Below are positions 26,627 to 36,325 of a stretch of 64,000 nucleotides of DNA, one piece after another. Both the position numbers and the translations under genes were made by a program. The stretch comes from an uncultured Flavobacteriales bacterium (GTDB lineage: Bacteria > Bacteroidota > Bacteroidia > Flavobacteriales > Crocinitomicaceae), in the NCBI GenBank assembly GCA_946479985.1, contig CAMLIF010000001.1, forward strand, positions 1 to 64,000, in the 5' to 3' direction. The notes under the pieces are model-generated. The model did not search any database. It was given only the letters and a program-made list of their open reading frames with translations, and had not been told where the DNA came from. Positions within the stretch are counted from its first letter, which is position 1. Every line of letters begins with the position of its first letter.

Positions 26627-27925
26627 TTATTCTGTGCGTTCCGATGATTCGACTCTGCCATCCTGGTAATAGGCAATTACTTTGTAAACCAATCCGGAAT
26701 CATTTTTAAGAAATTCCAATTTGAAATAGGGATTGCCTTTCCCTTTGAATAAGGTATCTGACATGGCTTCCAATTCGAATTTTGGTCTGCCTGAACGCTG
26801 GTAATATAATTTTCCGGCTTCGAAAGTAAATGTACGATCTCCATAAATACCGGCAAAACTTTTCAATGTGGTGGAATCAAGTGAAACAGGATGATTAATG
26901 GTTTGGAGTAGTGCCAGGTCCCAGTTTAAAGCAAAGATCTCACTGGAATCTGAAGCTTTCGAAATGAGATTTTGAAAAATGAGTGATTCTGCTGTTTCCA
27001 GGGCGTTGTCTGAAGCGACTTCTATTTCCGGTTTAACACCAATCTTTTCCCAGCTTGTTTTGGTAACCGGATTGATCGCAGTGCTGTATGGAATTGATAA
27101 ACGGAATCCGTTTCCCGCATCCTGCGAAAAAGTTCCATGTGCACCGCCACCTGTTGTTTCTCCAATAATTGTTGCTCTTTGAAGGTTTTGCAGATCATAG
27201 CAAAATTCTTCCGCGGCAGAAAAGGTTTTGTTATTGGTCAAGATATAAAGTGGTATGTCATTCATCTTTGTGAATGTGCTATCTGGTTTTGTCCAATACG
27301 CAGTTGTTGTGTTTGCGGCCCGGTCAAACATGTCGTTGATATGAGTAGATTCTTTGAGGAAATACCCGCAGATTAGCTTTACAGTTTCCTGCGATCCGCC
27401 GCCACAATCTCTTAGATCAATAATAACCGCGTTGGAATTGGATACAAATTGAAGTGTTGCTTTCAGCGTTTCTTTCCCGTAAATAGTATCTGCCCAAAAG
27501 TGATCCATTTGAATGTAACCGATATTCCCGTTCAGAACTTCCACCTTTTTTAATCCGAAATTGGCTTGTTTGATCCGTCTCAAAGGATCTTCTTCGGGTT
27601 CAGTTTGTAGTGTTGATGTATTTTGAATTTGCTGCGGTGCATATTGAACCAGCATGTGACCGTCGTGATAAACGGAATACAGATCAACAGTAAGTGCATC
27701 GGAAAATGCAACCGGGTCTGTAATTTTATTGTAAGCTCCGGATTTTAATCTGTGCTGAATGTAATTGCTCATCTTCACAGCCGTGTCGGGAAAGACATAG
27801 TAATCTATCAGAAGATCACTGATATTTACTACAATGGCCGAACGTTTCTTCTCATTGAGGCTGACTTTCTCCTGGCTAAAAGCAATTATTGGAAGCAGTA
27901 AAAAGGAAAGCAGAATGATCTTCAT
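26627..27925 (-). CDS. S41 family peptidase, secreted
   Basis: 432 aa with signal peptide MKIILLSFLLLPIIAFSQ. The S41 catalytic core is visible: IGYIQMDHFW, AVIIDLRDCGGGSQETVKL, LYILTNNKTFSAAEEF with the nucleophile Ser, and GETTGGGAHG. It has no PDZ domain and resembles the IRBP/tricorn-type S41 group more than CtpA. About 110 C-terminal residues form an extra beta-rich part (FAGIYGDRTFTFEAGKLYYQ). The likely site is the periplasm. ACCTATTTTCG lies just upstream, the same 11-mer seen before the CotH gene. Confidence 0.87.
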   Translation of the reverse strand: MKIILLSFLLLPIIAFSQEKVSLNEKKRSAIVVNISDLLIDYYVFPDTAVKMSNYIQHRLKSGAYNKITDPVAFSDALTVDLYSVYHDGHMLVQYAPQQIQNTSTLQTEPEEDPLRRIKQANFGLKKVEVLNGNIGYIQMDHFWADTIYGKETLKATLQFVSNSNAVIIDLRDCGGGSQETVKLICGYFLKESTHINDMFDRAANTTTAYWTKPDSTFTKMNDIPLYILTNNKTFSAAEEFCYDLQNLQRATIIGETTGGGAHGTFSQDAGNGFRLSIPYSTAINPVTKTSWEKIGVKPEIEVASDNALETAESLIFQNLISKASDSSEIFALNWDLALLQTINHPVSLDSTTLKSFAGIYGDRTFTFEAGKLYYQRSGRPKFELEAMSDTLFKGKGNPYFKLEFLKNDSGLVYKVIAYYQDGRVESSERTE

Positions 27926-27964
27926 GGGAAATGAATTTCTCGAAAATAGGTAAATTCTGAAAGC

Positions 27965-28003
27965 AACGAATCCGCCAGATCTTCGGGATGAGGCGGATTC
28001 GTT
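27965..28003 (-). terminator. Hairpin downstream of aspS, probable terminator
   Basis: AACGAATCCGCC (27965-27976) pairs perfectly with GGCGGATTCGTT (27992-28003). The T tract on the minus strand is weak (TTGCTTTC), so termination efficiency is uncertain. Confidence 0.5.
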
Positions 28004-28022
28004 ATTTTATATCTCTGAAGTT

Positions 28023-29765
28023 CTATAGTTTAATCCCAAGTTCTTTCAACTGGGCTTCATCAATTGCCGAAGGAGCATCAATCATTACGTCTCTTCCGCT
28101 GTTGTTTTTAGGGAATGCGATGTAATCACGGATCGTGTCGGATCCGCCCATTGTAGCAACCAAACGATCTAATCCGAAGGCTAAACCACCATGTGGCGGA
28201 GCACCAAATTCAAATGCATTCATTAAGAATCCGAATTGTTCCTGTGCCTGCTCCGGAGTAAATCCGAGCAATTCGAACATGCGTGCCTGTAAATCCCTGT
28301 CGTGAATGCGAATTGATCCACCACCAAGTTCAACACCGTTTACTGCTAAATCGTAGGCATTCGCGCGTACTTTTCCCGGATCGGTTGCAATCAAATCGAA
28401 ATCTTCCGGTTTCGGGGATGTGAACGGGTGGTGCATGGCATGATAACGAGCATTGTCTTCGTCCCATTCCAAAAGCGGGAAATCTAATACCCACAATGGT
28501 TTGTAAACTTCGGGATCGCGTAACCCAAGTTCGGTTCCCATGCGTAAACGCAATTCATTCATTTGCTTGCGCGTTTTGTCAAGGTCACCGCTTAAAACAA
28601 GAATCAAATCTCCTGCTTTTGCACCGGTTGCTTCTGCCCAGGCTTTTAACGCTGCTTCGTCGTAGAATTTATCTACAGAGCTTTTGTATGTTCCGTCGGC
28701 ATTACATTTTACGTAAACCAATCCTTTTGCACCAATTTGCGGGCGTTTCACCCATTCGGTAATCTCGTCTAATTGTTTGCGTGTGTATTCGCTTGCTCCG
28801 GGAACTGCAATTCCAATTACGGCTTCAGCCGAATCGAAAACCACAAAATCTTTTCCTGAACTCAATGCTTTCAGATCTGTGAAGATCATATCAAAACGGA
28901 TATCCGGTTTATCGGAACCATATTTCGCCATCGCATCTGCATAATCCATTCTTGGAAAGGCTCCATCGAACTTCACACCTTTTACGATTTCGAACAAATG
29001 TTTGATCATTCCTTCAAAGGTGTTTAGAATATCTTCCTGTTCCACAAATGCCATTTCACAGTCAATTTGAGTAAACTCAGGCTGACGGTCGGCACGCAAA
29101 TCTTCATCGCGGAAACATTTCACAATCTGGTAATAACGGTCGAAACCGGAAACCATTAACAACTGTTTGAAGGTTTGAGGAGATTGTGGCAAGGCATAAA
29201 ATTCACCCTGATTCATACGGGATGGAACAACGAAATCGCGTGCTCCTTCCGGAGTTGATTTGATCAAATAAGGTGTTTCAACATCCCAGAATCCCTGAGC
29301 GTCCAGATATTTTCTGGTTTCAAGAGCCACCTGGTTTCGCAAACGCAATTTGTCCTGCACCGGGTTTCTTCTTAAATCCAGGTAGCGGTATTGTGCGCGT
29401 AATTCTTCGCCGCCGTCGGTATTATCTTCAATGGTAAACGGTGGCGTTTTTGCTGCGTTCAAAACGGTTAGTCCGGTAACTTTGATTTCGATATCACCGG
29501 TGGACATATTGGCATTTTTACTTGAGCGCTCTATGACCAGTCCTTTTGCCTGAATCACAAATTCGCGACCCAATTTACGGGCTTGCAAACACAATTCGGA
29601 ATCATCTTCAAGGTTAAAAGCTAATTGAGTTATTCCGTAACGATCCCGTAAATCAACGAAAGTCATTCCGCCTAAATCGCGTGAGCGCTGCACCCAACCC
29701 GCTAAAGTTACTTCTTGTCCGATATGTGAAGCTCTTAATTCCCCACAGGTTTGTGTTCTAAACAT
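28023..29765 (-). CDS. aspS: Aspartate--tRNA ligase
   Basis: 580 aa, the normal bacterial length. An N-terminal OB-fold anticodon-binding domain ([20 protein letters not shown]) is followed by a class II catalytic domain with motif 2 ([19 protein letters not shown]), the bacterial insertion domain and motif 3 ([15 protein letters not shown]). It charges tRNA-Asp. Whether it is discriminating or also charges tRNA-Asn depends on partners outside the window. A -7 box lies 20 bp upstream. Confidence 0.97.
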   Translation of the reverse strand: MFRTQTCGELRASHIGQEVTLAGWVQRSRDLGGMTFVDLRDRYGITQLAFNLEDDSELCLQARKLGREFVIQAKGLVIERSSKNANMSTGDIEIKVTGLTVLNAAKTPPFTIEDNTDGGEELRAQYRYLDLRRNPVQDKLRLRNQVALETRKYLDAQGFWDVETPYLIKSTPEGARDFVVPSRMNQGEFYALPQSPQTFKQLLMVSGFDRYYQIVKCFRDEDLRADRQPEFTQIDCEMAFVEQEDILNTFEGMIKHLFEIVKGVKFDGAFPRMDYADAMAKYGSDKPDIRFDMIFTDLKALSSGKDFVVFDSAEAVIGIAVPGASEYTRKQLDEITEWVKRPQIGAKGLVYVKCNADGTYKSSVDKFYDEAALKAWAEATGAKAGDLILVLSGDLDKTRKQMNELRLRMGTELGLRDPEVYKPLWVLDFPLLEWDEDNARYHAMHHPFTSPKPEDFDLIATDPGKVRANAYDLAVNGVELGGGSIRIHDRDLQARMFELLGFTPEQAQEQFGFLMNAFEFGAPPHGGLAFGLDRLVATMGGSDTIRDYIAFPKNNSGRDVMIDAPSAIDEAQLKELGIKL

Positions 29766-29784
29766 GTTGCCAATTTATGAAGGG

Positions 29785-29792
29785 CAAAGATA
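29785..29792 (-). promoter_or_regulatory. -7 box TATCTTTG upstream of aspS
   Basis: The minus strand reads TATCTTTG, an exact TAnnTTTG match, 20 bp before the start codon. No TTTG is present at the optimal -33 distance; a TTG lies 24 bp upstream. Confidence 0.4.
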
Positions 29793-29831
29793 ATCATAAA
29801 ACCGTTGGACGTGGTGCAACGGTTTCATGAT

Positions 29832-29863
29832 TTGTAAGGACAGGTCGCGACCTGTCCTTACAA
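29832..29863. repeat. Perfect 32-bp REP-like palindrome overlapping the phoH stop codon
   Basis: TTGTAAGGACAGGTCG and its exact complement meet without a loop. The core GGACAGGTCGCGACCTGTCC is shared with the palindrome at 268-301. It includes the TAA stop of the PhoH gene (29858-29860). No U tract follows, so it looks more like a dispersed repeat than a classical terminator. Confidence 0.65.
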
Positions 29864-31186
29864 CAAGTCATTTGCCAAATTGGCCAGTTCGGAACGTTCT
29901 CCTTTTTCCAGCCGAACATGAGAGAACAGTTGCTGACCTTTCAAACGATCGATCAAATACGCTAATCCGTTAGAGTACTCGTCCAGGTAAGGAGTGTCAA
30001 TTTGGTGCACATCGCCGGTAAATACAATTTTGGTTCCTTCCCCGGCTCGTGTGATAATTGTTTTTACTTCGTGTGGAGTCAGGTTTTGCGCCTCGTCAAC
30101 AATGAAGAGAATATTGGATAAGCTTCGTCCGCGGATAAAAGCGAGCGGAGTAATGAGTATTCTGCCGCTTTCTTCCATTTCTACAATGCTCTTGTGCTTT
30201 TTCTCGTTCTCACCAAACTGCGATTTGATAAATTTCAGGTTGTCCCAAAGCGGTTCCATGTACGGGCTTATTTTGTCTTTCGCATCACCGGGCAGATAAC
30301 CGATTTCTTTATTCGAAAGCGGAACTAACGGTCGTGCAAGAATGATCTGCTGAAAAAGCTTTTGCTGTTCCAAAGCTGCAGCAAGGGCCAATAATGTTTT
30401 TCCTGTTCCGGCAACACCTTGCAGCGCAACCAGTTTGATGTCATTGTTCATCAATGCATTCACAGCAAAGGCTTGTTCCGCGTTTTTAGGCTTAATTCCG
30501 GAGGTGTATTCTTTTTCAACCCGTTCCAGTTGATCGTTCATTGGGTTATAATAGGCCAATGAAGAAGATTTTCCATTTTTAAGAATGTAGTATCCGTTGG
30601 CTACTTTTTGGTCGCCAAGAATACCGTCTTCTTCTACACTTCCTTTCAGGAAAAGTGTTTTAATTACATCAGAATCTACGCCTTCTACTGTATTTGTAGA
30701 TGAAGACTGTAATTCCCGGTCGTCTACTTTTCCGGTTTCATAATCTTCGGAATTCAGCCCCAAGGCCTTTGCTTTAATGCGCAGGTTGATGTCTTTGGTA
30801 ATTAAAACTACCTCGCGGGTTTTTTCTGATTCGTGAAGGTGCAGTGTTGAGTTTATGATCTTATGATCGTTTTTTCCTGACCCGTATGTTTCTTCAGCAT
30901 CTGCAGTTTTCGGTTTTGCATCCAGCACCACTTTGAAGTTTCCGTGTTCCGAACCAAGTGGAATCCATTTTTGCAATCCTTTTGTTACCGAAAGCCGATC
31001 GATAAAACGTATGACTTCACGCGCCGAGAAATTTTTGGTGTCGTTACCAATTTTAAATTTATCCAATTCTTCTAAAACCGTAATTGGAATTGCTACATCA
31101 TTTTTACCGAAATGCATGATCGCCTGGTGGTCGTGTAACAGTACTGACGTGTCAAGTACAAAGATTTTCAATTTTTTAACCATCAT
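29858..31186 (-). CDS. PhoH family protein with N-terminal PIN domain
   Basis: 442 aa from the first of two adjacent ATGs at 31186; an in-frame start 51 bases further up is less likely. The PIN ribonuclease domain is at about 1-140 (KIFVLDTSVLLHDHQAI with the first Asp; VLEELDKFK; then ITKDINLRIKAKALG). The PhoH ATPase domain has Walker A QGVAGTGKTLLALAA and Walker B NILFIVDEAQNLTPHE, then FTGDVHQID. Bacterial PIN-PhoH proteins (PhoH2 type) act as RNA-unwinding ribonucleases. Its stop codon is embedded in the palindrome 29832-29863. Confidence 0.9.
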   Translation of the reverse strand: MMVKKLKIFVLDTSVLLHDHQAIMHFGKNDVAIPITVLEELDKFKIGNDTKNFSAREVIRFIDRLSVTKGLQKWIPLGSEHGNFKVVLDAKPKTADAEETYGSGKNDHKIINSTLHLHESEKTREVVLITKDINLRIKAKALGLNSEDYETGKVDDRELQSSSTNTVEGVDSDVIKTLFLKGSVEEDGILGDQKVANGYYILKNGKSSSLAYYNPMNDQLERVEKEYTSGIKPKNAEQAFAVNALMNNDIKLVALQGVAGTGKTLLALAAALEQQKLFQQIILARPLVPLSNKEIGYLPGDAKDKISPYMEPLWDNLKFIKSQFGENEKKHKSIVEMEESGRILITPLAFIRGRSLSNILFIVDEAQNLTPHEVKTIITRAGEGTKIVFTGDVHQIDTPYLDEYSNGLAYLIDRLKGQQLFSHVRLEKGERSELANLANDLL

Positions 31187-31355
31187 TGAAGAGTTTGGTT
31201 TAAGGTACTTTAATTGCAAAAGCATCTTACAAAACAACGGCCAAACTTATTGACAGTTACACGGTTGATAAATAAAGGCAATAAACCAATTGTATACCCC
31301 GGCGGAATTTAGTAAGTTGAAGATTGATTTGGCCGTACAGCCAGGTGAAAACGGG

Positions 31356-32561
31356 TTATTTTTTAACTATCTGCAACGTTTCGCTGAGGAGATCGTCCTG
31401 AAAATGAAGCAAATAATAACCGGAAGCCAGCCCTTGCATTTCTATTGACACGCAACCGTTATTTAGGAGAACACTGCGAACAATTGTTCCCCTGGAATCT
31501 GTAATGGTAATGAGTCCTGTACCATGTGTTTCGCTGCTCGTTTGAATATTCAGGCGATCTGAAACCGGATTTGGAAAAGCTTGTACAAACCGTTCTTCTT
31601 TTACTTCAGCCATAACCACTTTACTCAGCCTGCTGTTGCCGTCGGCATCAACCATTTTCAAACGATAATAATTGGTTCCCTGTTCCGGGGTTTTGTCCTG
31701 AAACTGGTAATTTCCACCTGTTAGAAATGTAGCAGCAGCTGTACTTATTTTGCTGAATGTTTGTCCGTCTATACTGCGTTCCACCTCAAAATAGTCGCCC
31801 GGATCTTCGCTGCTCGTTCTCCAGTCAAGGATGTTCTGTTGTCCGACATTTTTTGCACTGATCTCTTCCAATGTCACGGCAAGAGGCACTGTTTCACCAA
31901 TATATATATCGTCGAATAAATAATATGCGTTGTAGCCAATGTCTACAGAACTTCCGACAAATGTTACGGTTGTGTTTGCATCGGTGAAAAAATTCCCGAA
32001 CATCACGGCGTTGTAAGCAACGGTTGGAACAAAACTTCCCTGAACTGTCACCCAATTGGTTTTATCTGCAATTACTGAAGTTGTATAAACATGCGCCAGA
32101 TTATTTAGCGGGAAGTTGGAATTGTAGCTTGAGCAAAATTGCGCGCCAATATTGTTAATGGCGTATTCTGAATTATCTGCAAGACTTACTTTAAACGAAA
32201 CATAGTATGTTGTTCCAATAGTAAGCGGGGTTGTGAGCGGGACGTATAAAAACTCACGTAAGTCGGCGAGATATGAACCGGCAAAGGATCCGTACATCAA
32301 TCCTCCGGCATAAGCCTGACCGGTTGAAGCATCCTGGTATCCGAAATAATTGGTGGGTACATCAGCGTAAGTACTGCTTGAACAGCTATTCAGGTATTCA
32401 AATGAATTTCTGCTATTGTTCCAGTCTGTGGCATAAGTAATCTGACTTGCCGTGTTCGGGCAGGTAGAATATGTTTCAAAACTGTAATTAGATACTAAGT
32501 TTTGACTTAGTAATTCAGAACAGCATTGTAGTAGAATAAAGGTTAACACGCTGAATTTCAT
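31356..32561 (-). CDS. Secreted protein with T9SS type A sorting domain
   Basis: 401 aa with signal peptide MKFSVLTFILLQCCSELLSQ. The N-terminal half (NLVSNYSFETYSTCPN, LTIGTTYYVSFKVSLAD, YNAYYLFDDIYIGE) looks like a carbohydrate-binding-type jelly roll, as in many proteins opening with LVxNxSFE. A fibronectin-like linker (DYFEVERSIDGQTFSKI, GTNYYRLKMVD) follows. The sorting domain starts at AFPNPVSDRLNI and ends LQIVKK. It should be exported by T9SS; binding partner unknown. Confidence 0.82.
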   Translation of the reverse strand: MKFSVLTFILLQCCSELLSQNLVSNYSFETYSTCPNTASQITYATDWNNSRNSFEYLNSCSSSTYADVPTNYFGYQDASTGQAYAGGLMYGSFAGSYLADLREFLYVPLTTPLTIGTTYYVSFKVSLADNSEYAINNIGAQFCSSYNSNFPLNNLAHVYTTSVIADKTNWVTVQGSFVPTVAYNAVMFGNFFTDANTTVTFVGSSVDIGYNAYYLFDDIYIGETVPLAVTLEEISAKNVGQQNILDWRTSSEDPGDYFEVERSIDGQTFSKISTAAATFLTGGNYQFQDKTPEQGTNYYRLKMVDADGNSRLSKVVMAEVKEERFVQAFPNPVSDRLNIQTSSETHGTGLITITDSRGTIVRSVLLNNGCVSIEMQGLASGYYLLHFQDDLLSETLQIVKK

Positions 32562-32652
32562 GGGTTAAATATAGGATGTTTAACCTGAATAAAAAATGAT
32601 TTAACGAATCAACATGAAAATTAACAAAGTGTTTCCCGGTTGTATCAAAAAA

Positions 32653-32686
32653 TAAGGGAACTCTTCCAGTTGGAGAAGTTCCCTTA
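32653..32686 (-). terminator. Intrinsic terminator of the SprB-repeat protein gene
   Basis: TAAGGGAACT and AGTTCCCTTA form the lower stem of a hairpin with one mismatch higher up. On the minus strand it is followed by TTTTTTG, a proper U tract, 21 bp past the stop codon. Confidence 0.8.
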
Positions 32687-32707
32687 AAGATCAATCTATG
32701 AAAGCTG

Positions 32708-35700
32708 TTATTTCTGGATCACGAAACGTTTATTTACAGTTACATCGTTTTGAGACAATGCGATGGTATACATTCCGGCAGATAAGCCGCTGAAATCAAA
32801 AGATTCTATGCCTTTTTTCACGATGAACTCTTCAATTACACGACCTGTATGATCTAATAACCTTGCACTGAAAATTTCTTTTGAGGCATTGCTGATATTT
32901 ATAGAACCATTCCCCGGTGAAGGATAGATTACTGTTTGTGCATCTAACAATTCCTCAATACCACTGCCGATTCCTTCCAGGGCAGCACGGTCTTTATTCG
33001 AACGTGTTGTATTGAAGTCCTGGGCAGATTTTGTTGCCGAACAGTCGTCAGGAGCATCAATTGTTACCAGGTATTCCAATTCGTTTTCTGACGGTGGATT
33101 ATTATCTGTATATGAGAACAGGTTTGTTGGCATTGTTGACAATAATTCCCAGTCATTAACATCTGTATGTCGGTAAATCTTGAATTGGGTGTAGTTGAAA
33201 CCTTCATAGCTGTCCCAAATGAGGTTGTATGTCGAACCTAAACCGTGGCTGATAACCAGGTGAACTGTTTTGTGGTTATCGCTTAATTCTGATTCAATAC
33301 CGCATCCGTCAACTGAAGAGATTTTATAACGCCATGAACGAACAGAGGGAGAAGCAACGGGATCAGTGTAAGTAGAAAGATTTGCGTACGGAACGGAACC
33401 GGCTAACTGGTAAACTCCGGCTTGTGATGTTTCACGGTAAATATTGAAATGATCTATAGTTGAACTGACTGGTTTTTCCCAAACCACCAGGTTTGTATTT
33501 AATAAAGTATCTACTGTTACCAAACAGATCTCAACAGCTTCCGGCAATGCTGCAGGAACGTCCGCCTCAAACATAGTAACACAACTGCCCGAGGTAGCTT
33601 CAAGAATATAGTTTCCTGGTGCCACGTTTGTTAAATCTTGTGTAGAGGCACCGTTACTCCATGAATAAGTTGCAGAACCTGAAATGTCAATAACATCAAT
33701 TGTTCCGTTGTTCGAACAGTCGGATGGCGTTATAGTGTCTAAAACGATCAGTGGCCCGTTCGGGTTTTGAATCAAAATATTTTCAGTGTGAACACATCCT
33801 TCATCATCAGTTACTTCAACAGAATAATATCCTGCAGCTAATCCGCTGATGCTTGCTGAATTGGTCCCGATAGTTGTTCCGGAAGCGTTTTCCCAATGAT
33901 AATCATACGGTTGTGATCCTCCGTTGAATACTGTTGCAGCTGTACCCGTTGATGCGCCACAAGCCGGTTGAGTTGCGTTTACTGAACTCAGGGAAATGGC
34001 CGCCGGTTGCAGAACGCTGTAACTTGCTGTTGAAATACAGTCGTTATCATCTGTAATGGTTACTTCGTAAGTTCCGGCAGCAACATTGCTCAGGTCTTGT
34101 GTTGTTGCACCGTTCGACCAGGCATATACGAATGGCGGATTTGAACCGTTAACTGTTAAGTTAATTCCACCGGTTGCTGCGCCGTTACAGGTAACATTGG
34201 CTACTGTTTCTGAAAGTGTAATTCCGTTTGATCCAACCGACGCCACTGCCACAGCGATACATCCGTTGGCATCTGTTGTGTTGAAGTAATATTGTCCGGG
34301 CTCTAAATCGGAAATGGAAGTAAAAGTAGATCCGTTCGACCAGTAACTTGTATAAGACGGTGTTCCGCCGGAGATTGTTACGGAAGCAGTACCGTTTGCT
34401 TCATTGCAATCAGCACTTGTTGATATAATGGCAAGATTTGGTGTTTCATTTACGGTCATCAAAATACTATCTGTTGCCAAACACCCTTGCGGTGAAACTT
34501 TGGTATAAACCAAATAAGTGGAAGTACTTGGTGACGGGTTAAAAACCGAAGGATTGAAACTTGTTCCGCTAATTCCGGCTCCACTCCAGCTTCCTCCTCC
34601 CGGTGTTGCTTTATTGGTCAGGTTGATCGGAGAAGCGTTTTCACAGATCTGAACCGCAGGAAAGCTAAATGAAACAGAAGGCGTGTTGTAAACTGTAGCC
34701 GGCATATAAAAGGTTTCCACCAAAACCCCGTTTTCAAATAGATCCCACTTGAGGTCGATTGTTGTATTCACGGCAACGTCATTTGTATTACTGATTGTCA
34801 GATAATAATAACTTGTTCCGTCGAAGCTGACAGAAATGGCGCTTTGAGGAATTACAACCGTATTCTGGCTTGTACAGGTCATTGTAATATTTGCCTGGCT
34901 GTAGTTGTTGTCAATAATATAAACTGATCCTTGTCCGTTGTTATTCCAGGTACTCCCTTCACACATTTGAACAATGGCATAATCGTCTATGTCTGCGGCT
35001 GTATTGTACTCTTTTACATAGCATTTCCCGCCATCTATGTATGCTATTACATGCACACCGTAATTCGATTCTGCTGCCAGTGAAGTTGCACTTCCCGGGC
35101 AAAGCGAAGTTCCGCTTGTAATAGTGGTAATGGTTGGTGATGGCGACATGTCTCCGGTTATTTGTTTGAAATAACAGGTTGAGGATTGTCTGTAAAAAAC
35201 AAAAGTGTTTGCATCCTGTGACGCAAAATCAAAGTCGTTCAGCAAAGTTGAACTGGCTATTTGAAGCTGCGTTCCGAAAGTGCTGTTTGTTGGATTAAAT
35301 GCTTTGTACAGGAGTGTTTTGGAATTGTAGCTGTCTGTTAAATGCATCATCGAGTATTTAGTGGAGTTCAGTCCTTTCTCGAAAACGATTTTACCGGCAT
35401 CGGTTCCATAATATGCATTATTGCTTGTGTGTGTTGATGTGGTAACATTCACTACAGAAATTCCATAGTCCATGTCTTCATCTTCTTCGAATGCAACGAA
35501 AAGATTATTTCCGGTTGTTGAAATGGCACTCACTGCACTTAAAAACCCCTGATTTCCGTCATCAAGCGGAGAAGAACCACCCACCTGTGTTCCGGTACCC
35601 AGTTTTACAGTAATCAAGCCCTCATCAAATGTTTGATACTCCCGGTTATAATATGTGGCGAAAATATCTCCTGTTGAATTACAACTGATAGCATAATCCT

Positions 35701-36112
35701 TGTTGTGGTATGTCCAGAAATAAGTGCCGACTCCAAGAGAGCTCCAGGCACTTCCGTTGAAAGACAGGCATTCCAGGAATTCGTAATTCGTAGTACTGAT
35801 CAAGGTAACGATTTTTGCTGCTACAACCGGGTTTTCACCGTTCATGATCAACTTTAGTCCAAAGGCGTTTTGGGCTCCCTGACCTGCTGTTCCAACTAAT
35901 TGCCAGCTTTGATTCACCCATTTTCTTACGGTAATTTTGCTTGAGTTGTCGGTATCTATGTATGCCATAAATAATTGACCGTTGGGTGATATTTCAATAT
36001 CAACCTCACTGGCATTGTTAATTCCGAGATTACTCCCAACGAAATTCCAGGGCTGTGCAGTAGCAGCAATCGAAATAATGGATAGAAGTAAAGTAAGTAT
36101 GTGTTTCTTCAT
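32708..36112 (-). CDS. Large SprB-repeat T9SS cargo protein
   Basis: 1134 aa with signal peptide MKKHILTLLLSIISIAATAQ. The N-terminal 360 residues look like a beta-propeller-like or repeat region (VSAISTTGNNLFVAFEEDED). Several SprB-type repeats follow at about 560-850, e.g. CNGAATGGINLTVNG, then YAWSNGATTQDLSNVAAGTY, then VTITDDNDC. Fibronectin-like segments come next, and the T9SS domain begins at IYPSPGNGSINI and ends KRFVIQK. SprB repeats occur in the gliding adhesin SprB and many other surface proteins; a role in adhesion is an inference. The gene stands alone with its own terminator. Confidence 0.87.
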   Translation of the reverse strand: MKKHILTLLLSIISIAATAQPWNFVGSNLGINNASEVDIEISPNGQLFMAYIDTDNSSKITVRKWVNQSWQLVGTAGQGAQNAFGLKLIMNGENPVVAAKIVTLISTTNYEFLECLSFNGSAWSSLGVGTYFWTYHNKDYAISCNSTGDIFATYYNREYQTFDEGLITVKLGTGTQVGGSSPLDDGNQGFLSAVSAISTTGNNLFVAFEEDEDMDYGISVVNVTTSTHTSNNAYYGTDAGKIVFEKGLNSTKYSMMHLTDSYNSKTLLYKAFNPTNSTFGTQLQIASSTLLNDFDFASQDANTFVFYRQSSTCYFKQITGDMSPSPTITTITSGTSLCPGSATSLAAESNYGVHVIAYIDGGKCYVKEYNTAADIDDYAIVQMCEGSTWNNNGQGSVYIIDNNYSQANITMTCTSQNTVVIPQSAISVSFDGTSYYYLTISNTNDVAVNTTIDLKWDLFENGVLVETFYMPATVYNTPSVSFSFPAVQICENASPINLTNKATPGGGSWSGAGISGTSFNPSVFNPSPSTSTYLVYTKVSPQGCLATDSILMTVNETPNLAIISTSADCNEANGTASVTISGGTPSYTSYWSNGSTFTSISDLEPGQYYFNTTDANGCIAVAVASVGSNGITLSETVANVTCNGAATGGINLTVNGSNPPFVYAWSNGATTQDLSNVAAGTYEVTITDDNDCISTASYSVLQPAAISLSSVNATQPACGASTGTAATVFNGGSQPYDYHWENASGTTIGTNSASISGLAAGYYSVEVTDDEGCVHTENILIQNPNGPLIVLDTITPSDCSNNGTIDVIDISGSATYSWSNGASTQDLTNVAPGNYILEATSGSCVTMFEADVPAALPEAVEICLVTVDTLLNTNLVVWEKPVSSTIDHFNIYRETSQAGVYQLAGSVPYANLSTYTDPVASPSVRSWRYKISSVDGCGIESELSDNHKTVHLVISHGLGSTYNLIWDSYEGFNYTQFKIYRHTDVNDWELLSTMPTNLFSYTDNNPPSENELEYLVTIDAPDDCSATKSAQDFNTTRSNKDRAALEGIGSGIEELLDAQTVIYPSPGNGSINISNASKEIFSARLLDHTGRVIEEFIVKKGIESFDFSGLSAGMYTIALSQNDVTVNKRFVIQK

Positions 36113-36272
36113 AGCGTTATGTTGTTATCTGTTTTTCGAATCGAGGATGCAAATTACGGCATTCAATCCGGAATGAGCAAAAATAGTGAAAGTCAATCTA
36201 GCAATCGTAACTCGTTCAGCAGATGGTTGTAATATTTGAGTGTTTGTCTGTTTTGCCTGTTTATTTGGTAAT

Positions 36273-36312
36273 AAAAAAGTCGGGGCGAATAATCATTCGC
36301 CCCGACTTTTTT
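36273..36312 (-). terminator. Strong intrinsic terminator
   Basis: AAAAAAGTCGGGGCGAAT pairs perfectly over 18 bp with ATTCGCCCCGACTTTTTT across a 4-nt loop. It lies 14 bp past the stop of the unknown secreted protein gene on the minus strand. Confidence 0.92.
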
Positions 36313-36325
36313 ATCGAAAACCAGT

